DNA from: Cloeon dipterum
Lineage: Eukaryota; Arthropoda; Insecta; Ephemeroptera; Baetidae
Assembly: GCF_949628265.1 (NCBI RefSeq)
Contig: NC_088786.1
Location: forward strand, 39,577,681-39,641,680
Reading direction: 5' to 3'
Length of the DNA: 64,000 bases
Part shown: piece by piece, positions 33,864-45,498 of the stretch
Position numbering within the stretch: position 1 is the first letter of the stretch
How the letters are laid out: each line of letters opens with the position of its first letter
Program-made: the position numbers and the translations under genes
The notes under the pieces: generated by a model
Database searches by the model: none
What the model saw: only the letters and a program-made list of their open reading frames with translations
Told to the model about the DNA's origin: nothing

Positions 33864-34930
33864 AATAGCGTCATTCTGAAAAAAACTTACGTTTTAAACT
33901 AAATAAACCTCCCAGAATGTTGTTCCTTATGCGGTTATTTTGCTACTGTTTCAGCTTTGGTAGGTGTTTTTAGTAAAAATTTAATACTGAAATTTGAATG
34001 TTTTGAATCTAAAAATGCATATTTTATTCAAATTACAATTACCTTAAATAATATATTTTTAACACCGGGGTCCGGGTTGCGATCTGTGTTGGATCACACC
34101 GGTTGGAATTTAATATGGCGTGGATTAATGGATGGGTTCATGGTGCTTTAATTAACATTTTCATGTTTGTATGAATATTCGCTTATTTTGAAGCTGCGCA
34201 GTAATCTTGTGCGCATCTCAAGCATGCGCAGTATGTTCAGATCGCTTCTTCATCTCTAAGGGAGGCTGAAACCTATTACTGCGCATGCGTGACTCAAATT
34301 AAAACCTGCTTACAATTAGTTGCAATTCTCATCGGGGCCTGGGTTGCGATCTGTGTTGGTTTTCCGTCAATATGGCGTTGAAATATAAATTTTCAAAAAA
34401 CTTAATCGAACACACTCCGGCTCAAGCAAAAATTTTGGCTCCCCTTACATTTAAAAATGTCCAAAATGCATAAAAACAAGTAATATAAGAGTTCAGATAA
34501 GTAAAATAGAAGTAAATTAATGTTTTATAAAAATAAATTAATTGTTAAAATTTGATAAAATAAATTTAAAATAATTTAAATCCATAAAATAATTTACGCT
34601 ATTTGGAAATGGCCAATTTTCTTTATTTAATATTGTACAGATATGTTGTTCCAGAATTTCACAAATGAATAAAGACTAGATGATCAAGTACATGCCAAAA
34701 ATACGAAAAGTTGTTCATTGTTGGCTTGTAAAATGCAACGCCAACGCCATTAGTCATGAGATTTTCGCGCGCACACCTATTCCGCGGGCTTATTCAACCA
34801 TAAATAGAACGTAGTTCCGCAGCCGGCCAATGACAGCGCAGCTATTCTCCCGATCTCAATCAGCTGAGGCGAAGTGTTTCGGAAGCAGCCGAAGGGAAAC
34901 TGGTGGCGCCGTTGAGCTTCAGCGACCGAC
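33864..34930. repeat. Spacer containing a dispersed repeat copy
   Basis: About 34060-34390 is a minus-oriented copy of the gcatgcgcagt repeat family (ccggggtccgggttgcgatctgtgttgg, agcatgcgcagtatgttcagatcgc, tcttcatctc). 34400-34760 is AT-rich with nothing recognised. 34780-34930 is GC-richer and probably belongs to the MED15 promoter; it is not shared with the duplicate upstream, which begins at about 32100 / 34930. Confidence 0.55.
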
Positions 34931-35051
34931 GTTGGCGTTGCAATCAAACAACGTAAACGTAAACGAAGGAAAACCAAAACAAACGAGGGAGCTCTCAAGA
35001 ATTTCCTAATTTCCGAGGGTTTAGCCCCTCCGGCCGCTGTTTTGGCTCACG

Positions 35052-38000
35052 ATGGCCGCCAACGAGGATAATTCGTGGAGGACGCCAGCCTTCCGCCAAA
35101 GCGTCGTCGCCAAAATGTTGGTATTGTTTTGAAAATTCAATGTTTTCAATGAATTCGTGCACTTGCAGAGATGAAGCAATCCGGGTCTCAGGAATGCCGA
35201 CCACCAGGAACAGCATCGAAATGGAGTCGCACGTCTTCCAGAAGGCCAAAAACAAGGTTTTTATTTAATTGGGACGTTTACAATTGTAATAAATTAATGG
35301 GCGTCTGTCTTTGTAGGAGGAATATTTGGGCTATGTGGCTCGACTTATTCTGCACGTCAGGGAAATGAGTGAGTATCGATTAATTACGGAGGAAAGCTGC
35401 TCTTGTTAACCATCGAATTAGCCATCCATTTCGAACTAATTTGAATTCTCGCGCTTTGTGGTGGTGCAGACTCGAAAAAAGGGACTCACGCTACAGCTGG
35501 TGGTGCAGGTGCTTCCATCCAGGGTGTGGGGCAAGGTATTCCAGACCCGATAAACGCCCTGCAGACGCTCGCTCGGCAGGGTGAGTACTAACCCCTCACC
35601 ACTCCGCTTAACACACTGCCCTTGATCCCTCCTGCATGTCCCCTCGGCCCGACAGGACTCGAGAAATCGGAGACATTAATCAATTCTTGCAGGGGCGAAT
35701 CCGCTGATGGTCACCGGGATGCCCGGGGCCGGGGGCCAGATGCAGCAGATGCCGCCCGGACAGCAAATGGCGGGCCAGGTGGCGCAGCAGGCCCAGCAGC
35801 AGATGCCGCCGGGCATGATGGTCGGCCAGATGATGGGCCAGCAGCCTCAGCAGGGCATGATGCCCGGACAGCCCCAGCCCAACCCCCAGCAGGGACAAAT
35901 GAGCCCCGCTAGTAAGGCTCGAATCGAGATTGATCTTTTCGTTTAGATTTCTCTCGCGCTTAGGAATGTAATTATTATTACCAAATATTTATCGTTCGTG
36001 CCGCGGAAATTCGGCCGACCGTTCGCCCCGCCCCCTTTTAAAGAGAGATGGTTCTTTCAAACGTTTTTTTTTACTAAAAACTATTAGATTTTTTGATGTG
36101 CGTGAAACCAAAATGTTCGTTAGATGTCGAAAAAGCAAAATCGGGGGGCGTAACCGAGGGAATAGATAATGGTGGCGCACCACGCCCCCTAGAAGCGGCA
36201 TAATCCGTGCCGCCATATTGTATTCTCTTTGGCGGCTGATTGAACGCTGAACTCATATTTTTTTTTTAAATCCAATAATCTGGACCGAAAGCCAAGGAAA
36301 CGTTCCTGGTCAGTTTACTGGAGTGAAGTTGGCTCTAGGCGATTGTGCTTGGAGAGTGTTTTGTTCGTGCTGCGGAAATTTGGCCGATTGTTCGCCCCGC
36401 CCACATTTATATCCCTTTACATCTCCCGATTGAGTCAGCTGATCGGTTGGAAGTTAGCTCCATGTGATAGATCTCTCCGAATACTAACTTCGCTTCAATT
36501 AGCTGACTCGGAGGGATATAAAAGTGGGCAGGGCGAACAAAAGGCCAAATTTCCGCGACTCGAACAAAAAAAATGCTATAAAATGATTGTATTTCGACAA
36601 ATTTGGGAATTAACAATGATTTTAAACTGATAAGAACCTTTCAAAGGACCCTAAATTTTTTCTTTGTATTTTTTAAACCTTCCGAAATGATTACAAGGCA
36701 ATTTTGGAATTTTTAAATGATTTTTTTAAGCCTCGGTAACATTTTTTTTTAGTAAATCTGGAATTTTCCGTTTCAGTGGTGCAGCAGTTTGGTCCTCGTC
36801 CCGGAGTGCAGCCGATGCAAGGGATGCCGAACCGGATGCCGCCCAACATGGGCATCCCCATGGGCCAGATGGTGATTGGAGTTTTAAATTTTAATTTGGT
36901 TGATAACATTTTTGATCTTTGTCCGGCAGAGCGGTTATCAAGTGCAGTCTCCCCAACAGATGCCGAATCAGCTGGCCCAATTGCAGCTGCAGCAGCAACA
37001 GTTGCAACAACAGCAACAACAACAGGCCGCCCAACGAAAGGTACATTAATTTTCACGGTTTGAAGGAAACGTAAATAAATTTCTTTTGTAGCAAGCGGAG
37101 ATGGCGATGGCCGCAAACGCCGGAAACCAGCCGCCGTTTGGTCCGAGGGCCGGCACGCCGAACCAGGCCTTCCTCGGCCAGAGCCCCAATCCTACAGTCA
37201 ATCCAGGCTCTGTCCCCTCCCCAGCAGGGGGCATGGGACCTGGTCTGCAGCCAGGGTTAGCATTTTCTTATTACTAAAATGAATTTAATTTATTTTTTAA
37301 TATTTCTCACTAAAAATTTCTTGACAGCACGTTGGCGGGGTCACCGGCCATGGTTGCATCCCCGAGTCCACAAATGGGCACTCCCCTGGGCGGCCCGCCA
37401 GGAAGCGTTGGACCTCCAAGGTCCATGGGTGAGGAAAACTTTTTTAAAAAACCGTAGATTTTTACTCTACGACCCATAGAAGCGGAGTTAATAATTTTTT
37501 AATTGGAAAAAACGCGATTTGAGACACTAGATATTTTTTATTTTGGGGCCCAGGCTAGCCCCTATGGGCCGAACGGCCATTTTTTTTGGTACCAATCGAT
37601 TCCCCGCGACGAGGCGCGTCCGCCTATGTGCGGTTTTTCTAAATCGGACCATTTTTCGAATTTTTAAGAGTATTTCTGCTGAATGTCCGAAAATAATTTA
37701 AATTAATTTTTTTTTTCACTTAAATCTGGATTTATCCTGGCCTAGTCATCTCAGCAAGGCACACCATGAAGCAACTTTTTTAATTGTACTTCAAAGTTTA
37801 TTTTTTAAAGTATATGAACTTTTTTGTTTTTACGATAATTTCTGGGATGAAATGATAAATTGTAAATTCGCGATTTTTTTCTGTATGGGTGCCCTTAATG
37901 AGTACCAACCGATTCCATCGCACGCGCAGGTCCAACGTTGGCCTGGGAATTAATTTTCATATTTTTTGCGCCCTTAGAAAAATTAAAATTATGTTTTTCG

Positions 38001-41000
38001 GCTTTTTTGACAAGCAACGTGCTTGGGCGAAAATGGTTTTATTTTTATCAAAATTCGGCTGCTCTTGCAATCGTCAACCATGAACTCTCATTGGACAGGT
38101 CTCGTGAAGGGCTTTAACCTGCGGCACCCTAATGACCTTTTTCAGGGTACCCCGACCTGAGATCCGCTCCCAGGCCGGTTTTTAACATTTGTGACATTCC
38201 AAATTTTTTTTTCGGGACCCAGGCGCGTCCCCTATGGACCAGACGGCCCCGATTTTAGTACCAATCGATGCCCCTTGTTGAGGCGCGTCCGCCTCTGTGC
38301 AGTTTTCTAAAATTTGACCATTTTTAGAATTTTTACGAATTTTTTCAGTTTTTAAAAAAGTCAAAATAAGGTTTTTTTATTAAAATTCGGCTGCTCATCC
38401 GATTGTCGACCACGACATCTCATTGGACAGGTCTCGGGAAGGGCTTTGGCCTGCGGTACCCTAACGACCTTTTTCAGGGTACCTTGCGACCTGAAATCCG
38501 CTCCCAAGTCGGTTTTTGATGCTTTTTCGGTACTTTTGATCTTAATATTTTTGCGACAATTTTTTACCCTTGCCTGTCACTGACCTTCTTCAGGTCACGT
38601 GACCTGAGAACTATTAATTTTTAGTTTTGCCGGCACCGCTGCTTTTTTTAAATCTTTCTGACAATTTCTCCACCTCGACAGAGAGATGAACTTCAGATTT
38701 TGCCGAATTAAACGTTTTTTTTCTTCGCCACATTGTGAAAAAATCCTAATTTTCTACAATGGCAAGCTTTATTTATTTACCAAACCTCAAAAAGATTATT
38801 TCACAACACCTTTAGGGGATCAAGATTATGTGGCAATGTTTTTCTGACGCAATATCTTTTATTTTTCCCTTGCAGCAATGGTTGCGTCGCCTTCCAGCTC
38901 TTTGAACACGCCGGCGATGGCGAATTCGAGTCCGTGCGCCACGCAGGAGGACCACGTTTACAGGGAAAAGGTGCGTCAGCTGAGCAAGTACATCGAGCCG
39001 TTGCGCAAAATGGTGGCGCGCATCGACGAAGAGGACGCCGAGCGCCACAAGAAGATGAAAAATCTGCTCGAGTTGCTGACAAACCCGACCAAGCGCATGC
39101 CCATCGACACGCTGATCAAGTGCGAAAAGGTCTTGGAAAAACTCGATTTTAAAAGGGTAAAAAGTTGAGATTTTAATAAAAAATGTTCAGATTTATTTTG
39201 GAATTTTCAGGGTGAAGTCGTGTCCGTTCCTCCGGCGCCTCAGTTGAACGTGTACAAGGAGCACGACATGTTCAGTCCTTTGATGGACGTCATTTCCGCC
39301 AATGTTTGCAACCCTCTCTTCAACCACACTCTGCAACGCACTTTTGGACCCGTCGTCGACGCTCTTGTCAAAAATGACCTTGCTCGGTAAGAAAAAACCA
39401 GTCTCGGAGTGGACCTGAGGGTCAGGGTACCCTGAATAAGGTCGTTAAGGTACCCCAGGTCAAAGCTTATCCCAAGACCTATCTGATGAGGGGTCGTGGT
39501 CCACGATTGGACGAGCGGCCGATTTTTATGAAAAATAAAACCAATTTTGCCCATGTGAACAGCGCGAAGCCGAAAAAGTCGAAAAAACTATTTTTAATTT
39601 TTCTATGGGCGCAAAAAACCTGAATATTGGTTTCCAGACTAGCAATGCTCTGGTGCGTGCAATGGAGTCGGTAAAACCCTTAAATTCTAATTTGTTTTTT
39701 ATAAAATCAAGAATTTCGGATTCCCTAAGTGCAAAAATCACATTTTTCAAACTTAAAAATCCGTTACCTCTTATGATTTTGATCGGATCGGTACGAATTT
39801 AGTATTAAAATTATCCCAGAAAAATTTAGCGTCGCATGTGGAGCCATTTTTGAAAATTTTTCTTTATCCGGGGTTATGACTGGTAAATATCTTTGAAAAT
39901 TTCGAACTAAATTCGTGAAAATTCGAAAAATTGTTTGATTTTGAAAAACCAAACATGGATAGACGCGCCTCATCGAGGGGCATCGCTTGGTACCAAAATC
40001 GGCGCCATCCGGCCCACAGGGCCCCGCCTGGGTCCTGAAATCAAAAGTTTGAATTGTCACAAATCATTTTTTCCACTTAAAAAATTTATTACTCCACTCT
40101 TATGGGTCGTAATTTTTACTGAGATGAGTAGCTTAATTTTGGTTATTTTTTTTTCCCAAAAAACAATTTAAAGAGGAAATTTTCAGAAGAATTTTGTGCG
40201 AAATTGACAAATGAGAATTACGGTTAACTTTTCATGAAATTCCATATTTTTTAATTTAAAAAAAATCACTAACATTCGACTTTAATTTCAGTCTGCTGCC
40301 TGTGACGCGAAAGCGAAAAATTGCCGACCCTCCGGACGAGACTCCTGAAGCCCTGCAAGGAGAAATCGCCCGGCTGGACCAAAGATTCAAGGTAAATTTT
40401 TGAAAGGCGAAACATTTTTTTTTATCTCAGGGTGTTAATACATATTTGGGTTTTAGGTGAGTCTGAATCCGAACCAGCACCCAGGGTCGCTGGCCATTCA
40501 CCTGACTTGCTGGCTGGACGACAAGCACCTTCCGATCGTACCTCCCATCAACCTGACCGTCCCTGAGGACTACCCTTCCAGCAATCCAAAGTGTGACCTG
40601 GCTGCTGACGAATACGGTGAGAGATAACTCGAATTTTTTGGTGACTCTTAAAAATTCATCACTGTTTTTCCGAATTTAATCATGAATTTCGTGCCCAAAA
40701 TTGTCCAAAATATTTGGAAAATTGCAAAGAGTAAAATTTTTGGTCTTTCAGTGAAACCAGTGGCTTATTAAATTCATTTTGTAAAAAAATCCCCAATTTT
40801 TGCTGTCGGTGGTTAGATTTTTTTTTTAAAATTGCAGAAAAACACGCAAAATAAGTTTTTTGAAATGCAAAAATGCAGATTTTTTGCGAATCCTGGAAAT
40901 TCTAGGATATTTAGCTGAGGAAAGGGAGCGTTCCCAATTTTTTCGTAATTTAAAAATTCCCCAAAAAACGATTTTTAAACTGTAACTTGACTGGGTTGAG

Positions 41001-41751
41001 ATATCACCCTGAAATTTTCACTACCCAACTTAGTTTTCGATCCGGAACAACTTTTCAATTTGCGAAAAATTCGCAGGCCGAAGGTCAAGGTCAACTTTTG
41101 CGACCTTTTTCGAAGATTCAATATTAAGGGATGATATCCCCCTCCGATTTTTTCGGGCTTCAGGGCTGAAATGTAGCCTGAGAAATTTTGCACAAGCACA
41201 CCAAATTTCAAAGGTGTAATCGCGATAGTTTGGCCGCAATTCTAATTTTTAAATTAAAAAACCTGGCTGACCGCGCATGCGCAGTTCGCTTCTCGTTCGT
41301 ATATGCCATTTTTTGGCATTTCATTTGCTTAAAAAACACCAAGAGGCCTAGGTTAGACCTGGGAAGGTCAAAATCGACCCTCAGGGTATGTACCTGACTT
41401 GACCCTGAGATAAAAAATTTCGAAAATTCCAAATTTCGTCGAACTTCGTGTCCTTTTATAGGTTTTCTCGTGTGTAAAACTCAAATCAAATGCCAAAAAT
41501 TCTCTGAGCCGGTTCTTTAAATAATTGTGACGTTAATATTTTAATTTTTTTTAAATTTTGCAAAAATGATTTCAGCATCGACGCCGTTCCTGAGTGCCGT
41601 TCAGAAGGCTCTGGCAGCGCGGATCCACATGCTGCCGAGCTCGTACTCGGTGTCGCAGCTGCTGGACACTTGGGAGATGTCCGTGCGACAGGCCTCCTCG
41701 CCCGCACACACTGCCGAAATGTCTCAAGTCAGCGTCTCCCTCGGCCTTTAA
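35052..41751 (+). CDS. MED15: Mediator complex subunit 15 (MED15)
   Basis: Fourteen exons join in one frame to 632 residues: 35052-35116, 35169-35256, 35317-35368, 35470-35580, 35693-35911, 36777-36871, 36930-37040, 37092-37255, 37328-37428, 38876-39156, 39211-39386, 40292-40391, 40457-40616, 41576-41751. Residues about 1-70 are the KIX domain ([49 protein letters not shown]), followed by the conserved [15 protein letters not shown]. About 110-250 is Met/Gln/Pro-rich ([19 protein letters not shown]). From about 340 comes the conserved C-terminal region ([48 protein letters not shown]; ending QVSVSLGL). MED15 is a Mediator tail subunit that contacts activators, in the nucleus. Shorter than fly or human forms (about 750-790) because the Gln-rich middle is reduced. 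Introns 5, 9 and 11 carry repeats. A broken 5' duplicate lies just upstream. Confidence 0.95.
35990..36570. repeat. Inverted-repeat element in MED15 intron 5
   Basis: Arms near 36362-36455 and 36480-36570 match in inverted orientation (gcggaaatttggccgattgttcgccccgccc against gggcgaacaaaaggccaaatttccgc; agtcagctgatcgg against attagctgactcgg). A third copy of the arm end (cgttcgtgccgcggaaattcgg) sits at 35994, so the unit may be compound, spanning the whole interval. Non-coding. Confidence 0.65.
37450..38700 (+). repeat. Dispersed repeat R3 in MED15 intron 9
   Basis: Shares a long series of blocks, in order, with 59300-60165 in Atg1 intron 8: cgacccatag, aaaaaacgcgattt, ggggcccaggc, cctatgggcc, accaatcgat, cgcgtccgcct, ggacaggtctcg, aacgacctttttcagggtacc, gttttgccgg, cacctcgacag. 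A partial second copy of the block runs 38190-38530. No ORF. Moderately long (about 0.9 kb), so more likely a decayed transposon than a MITE. Confidence 0.7.
39390..40120 (-). repeat. Dispersed repeat R3, inverted copy in MED15 intron 11
   Basis: Same family in the opposite orientation: cagggtaccctgaataaggtcg, cctatctgatgaggggtcg, atagacgcgcctcatcgagg, cggcccacagggccccgcct, cttatgggtcgtaatt. It begins only a few bases after the splice donor at 39387. Confidence 0.7.
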
Positions 41752-41849
41752 AAAACCTTAGATCTATGACTGTGAAAATTGTTGGTTAAAAAGCGTGTTT
41801 CTTTGGAAAATAAGTCATTTAATAATCATAACATCAACGCTGACCATTT

Positions 41850-44534
41850 TTAATGATTAGAGTCACTATTTTCCTTCCTGGAGATCTGAACAGCCCTGAT
41901 TTTCCTGTTGGCACTGTGCCTGACTTTGTGGTTGTCCCACTGCTTCTTGGTTTCGAACCCTTTATGGCACTCGTCGCAGGGAAATTTGTGCTGCACCAAG
42001 TGAGCCGACACGTGCTTGCAGTAATCCATCTGCTTCATAAACCGCAGATTGCAGATCTCGCACGTAAACTTTGAGTAAGCCTTGGTGTGCAGCCGCCTGT
42101 GCAGCGCCAAACTGGAGTTGCTTGAGAAGTTTTTGCCGCATTCCCTGCACTCGATTCGCTTGCTCCTCGGCTCGGACGAGATTTCGAAATTTAATTTCAG
42201 TTTTGGGTTTTTGAAGTGCCGCTGCTGCATGTGCTGCGAGAAAAAGGCGCGCCGCGTGTACACGGCGTTGCAGATGTTGCACTGAAACGGGCCTTTCCTC
42301 ACGGCTAAATGGGTTTTCAACAAATGTCTCTTGAGTTTCGCTCTTGACCTGAATTTCTTTCGGCAGAGCTCGCAGGTTTTCTGCCCTGGCACGAAGCAGC
42401 CGTGCTCCTGGAATAAGCTGTTGGTTTGGAAGACCATTCCGCACTTGTCGCACTGCCGGTCGTAGTCCGCCAGGCAGTCGTGGTGGCTGCTCACCCGGAA
42501 TAACGAACCGCACTCCTCGCACTGCACCTGAAATTTAATTTAAAAATTGAATTATTAGAAAAAAACTGCAGGATTTTGTCAAGGAAGGCAATTTGGGAAT
42601 TTAAATTACCAAATTTTCACTCTCGGCCTGTTGAAACTCCTTAACTAAATCAGGGTTGGCGCACTCGTGTGCCAAAAAGTCTGTATTGGTCTGGAAAAGA
42701 CATCCGCAGGTCTCGCACTGTCGCTCAAAGTCTGCGGAGCAGTCGTGGCCGTCGAACGAGACGAAGAGGCTTCCGCACAACTCGCACTGCTCCTCCTCGG
42801 CAGGCACCACTTCCTCTGCCGCCGCCTCCTCCTGCGGACTGTCCACCGGTTTCTCAGGTTCGAAAGCCGACGGCACCGAGGGAAGGAAGTAGTTGTGCTC
42901 GATGAACTCGCCCTGCTCCTTGCAGTCCAGCAGGTTCACCAGGTTGTCCGCGAATGGTCCCAGGGAAGGAACCACGCTCGGGGTCATTGGGTTCTCGTAG
43001 GCGCTCAGGTAGTCGTGGTCCTGCACAGCCATCACCTTTTCTGCAAATTTAAATTGTTTTTAGATGAATTTGTACAGGGAAATAATTTTGTTATGTCTCA
43101 AAATGGAGAAAACAGCAGATTTTAGTCCCCTTAAACTGCAAATCTACAGTGATACCATCTGTTGGCGGCTCCGAATGTGTTAAACTCAAAGAATTTTGTA
43201 AAGTGGGCGTGTCAGAGAGGTGTAACAGACGGAGATGCAGATTTTCTAGTAAATAAAATGTATTGCTGCGTTTAAAAATCTAATAAATCGCACTGGAAGG
43301 ACCAAAATATTACAAACGCCATCTTTTGGGGGCTCGGAAGATGATATTTTCCGCCTATTTGAAATATGGGCGTGTTTACGGGGTGTAACGAACGGAGAAA
43401 ATGAAATTTTCGGGGTTTTTGGTACTTTTGGTCCAAAATACCAATGATTTTAACGTTAAAACATTTTTAATGTTTATTTGTTACGTCAAAATTAATTTTT
43501 AAACGTCAAGAATGCAAAAAAAGCATAATTTAACTATGATATTGCACTGGAAGTATTTAAAACTGCAAATAAACAGTGGCGCCACCTGTTAAGAGCCTAC
43601 GAAGGTGTTTTCAACCTATAAATTTGAAAAATTGGGCGTGTCTAAGAGGTGTAAGGAACGGAGATACTGAAATCTCTAGAGTTTTATTGCTCTTTTGGGC
43701 TAAAATTCCAGAAATTCTAAAGATTTTCTAGAAAAACAAATCCATTCTGCCACGCTTAAGAATCTGAAATTGCTAATAACCAGTGCCGCCATCTATTGGG
43801 ATGTTTTTTTTAAAATATGGGCGTGTTTCTGGGGTGTAATGAACGGAGATAATTAAATTTTGGGGTTTTCTGGCTTCAATTTTCTCCGAAAAATTACCAA
43901 AATTCTTGACAGGGACCGGCAGCTTTTTGGGCGTGAGCAGTTCCTTTATCGAGGGGTCGATGGACATGTAGTCGTGGTCCTGATTAAAATAATCCGTGTC
44001 CACCGTGTCTTCGAAGAGCTGGAGGATGTCGTTGCTGGTGTAATTTTCACTCGCCGAGTTGGGCTGCTGGACACACTCCTCGTATTCGCGCACCTCCACG
44101 GGCGCGTCCTCCTCCTGTTCATCCTCGGGCTGCTCGGACGCGGCCGAAGGAATTGCGGCGGTGTCGATGGGCGCCTTGAGGTGCCGGAAGGCCTTTCGGC
44201 GGAAGCAGGCCGGTCGGACGGGGCCGTTGACGCTGACGTAGCACCGGCCGGACGCCTCCTCCACGCTGGGCAGCTTCAGGTGCAGAAAGTGCGAGGCGCT
44301 GAGGCAGCTGGCGTGGAACTCGCGGAACTCGTCCACCCTGTTGAGGCAGAAGGTGCACACCGTCTTGGGCAGCGGGTCCTCCTCCGTCACGTTGATGCAC
44401 AGCAGCTGCTGGATGCTCTTGGCGACGCCCCGCATGCGGCCCTCCTCGCTGAAGATGCCCACACGCTTCGTGGTCACCTGCGCGCACAGCCGGCACATTT
44501 CCTGGTAAGAAACTGCCTTGTAACCCTTCGACAT
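41850..44534 (-). CDS. ZAD-C2H2 zinc-finger protein, intact
   Basis: Exons 44534-43898, 43040-42610 and 42527-41850 join in frame to 581 residues. Residues 14-63 begin a ZAD (C14/C17 in EMCRLC, C60/C63 in TVCTFC), followed by an acidic linker. The second and third exons carry four short CCHC-type units with internal similarity (CELCGSLFVSFDGHDC; CETCGCLFQTNTDFLAHEC; CEECGSLFRVSSHHDC; CDKCGMVFQTNSLFQEHGC), then five classical C2H2 fingers (starting CELCRKKFRSRAKLKRH) and a basic tail (NRKIRAVQISRKENS). Nuclear DNA-binding role inferred from the family. Not closely similar to the ZAD gene at 1972. The alternating units look like an internal duplication across the exon 2/3 border. The roughly 860-base first intron is filled by a tandem repeat. 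It overlaps nothing and lies tail to tail with MED15, about 100 bases apart. Confidence 0.92.
43130..43850. repeat. Degenerate tandem repeat in the zinc-finger gene's first intron
   Basis: Four units start near 43141, 43313, 43571 and 43784. Each opens with a version of ccatctgttggcggctc (ccatcttttgggggctcgg, ccacctgttaagagcct, ccatctattgggatg), then gggcgtgt.....ggtgtaa..acggaga, then a T-rich tail. The opening word is the same as the MITE terminus seen at 6985-7365 and 52930-53310. Confidence 0.7.
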
Positions 44535-45498
44535 GGTAGAAAATGATGAAAGATTCTCTGAAAATGTATTTTTTTGTTAGGCGTTGTTAGGAATTTCACG
44601 GCCTGTCGCTTACATTTAAGGCTGAAAATGTCCGGCGGCATGATTTAAAGATTTAAATGGCCTCAAACGCAAAGAACACCTGACTGCACCTGACAGATGG
44701 CTTTGTTTATTATGTTTATCTAGCCTCCCCTCCGTGCGAGGTGCGAATCAAAGTTTAAATGCCCCTCCATCTGCGACAGACCGATTCGATGCGCGGAGGA
44801 ACTATTTTCACGGGATTCACGAAGTGATTTAAGCATTAATTGAGACCCTTTTGCCTTTTAAATCCTAAAGAAAGCATTTAAAATCAGTTTAAAGTAATTT
44901 TCAATCGAGAATTCATTAGATTAAAGCACCAAATGGTCGAGAATTTCTGCCCTTCTTTTCGATGCGGAGGATATTTAAAAATTCGCAGAGTGGGAGAGTC
45001 CCTAACTGCGCTTGATCGTTCAGAACAACAATAACGGCTGACGTAAACTTTTTACCAGCTGTTTGAGCGCGGCCCGCCTCACTCGACACGAACGTTACGT
45101 AAGCCTCCGGCTTTAGCGACTTTCGGTGGAAGGTGCAATGAAAATACGAGGCGAAGAGCGAACCTTGGCGTGCAATTAAACGACGACAGGCGGACTGCGA
45201 GGATCGCGGGCTGATTACACTGTTCTCCGAGGTCCGGACGCGTGAAAGAGTGAATCAGAAGGAGCAGCCCGAGTGCGAGTGGCCCGCGAGAGCGAGTCTG
45301 CAGTGTCGTCATCATCACACACAGGGTGTAGCTTCGGTTCGGTGAGCGAGGTTATCGATCCGTTTGGCCCAACTTGGACGAGCATAGAGCGACGCCGATG
45401 TTTACGCAGTGAGACGCGTCCCCGAGGTGCGTGTCCCGAGGATGATCACATGGACTAAGTAGTCGCGAGTCAAGTTGGCGAACAAAACGCGCAGAACC
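44535..45498. promoter_or_regulatory. Divergent promoter region between the zinc-finger gene and Atg1
   Basis: About 960 bases separate the two start codons. On the minus side there is a likely 56-base intron in the leader (donor ccttaaat|gtaagc, exon end 44614; acceptor acattttcag, exon start 44557). Before it lies a short upstream ORF starting at 44643 (MPPDIFSLK) that would stop right at the exon junction. On the plus side 45060-45498 is GC-rich with CpG content, as expected of an Atg1 leader. No TATA box is obvious on either side. Confidence 0.5.

Noticed and set aside
43860-44546. 228-codon plus-strand frame opposite the zinc-finger ZAD exon
   Set aside because: Antisense shadow; the minus-strand frame has the CxxC pairs and joins its next exons in phase.
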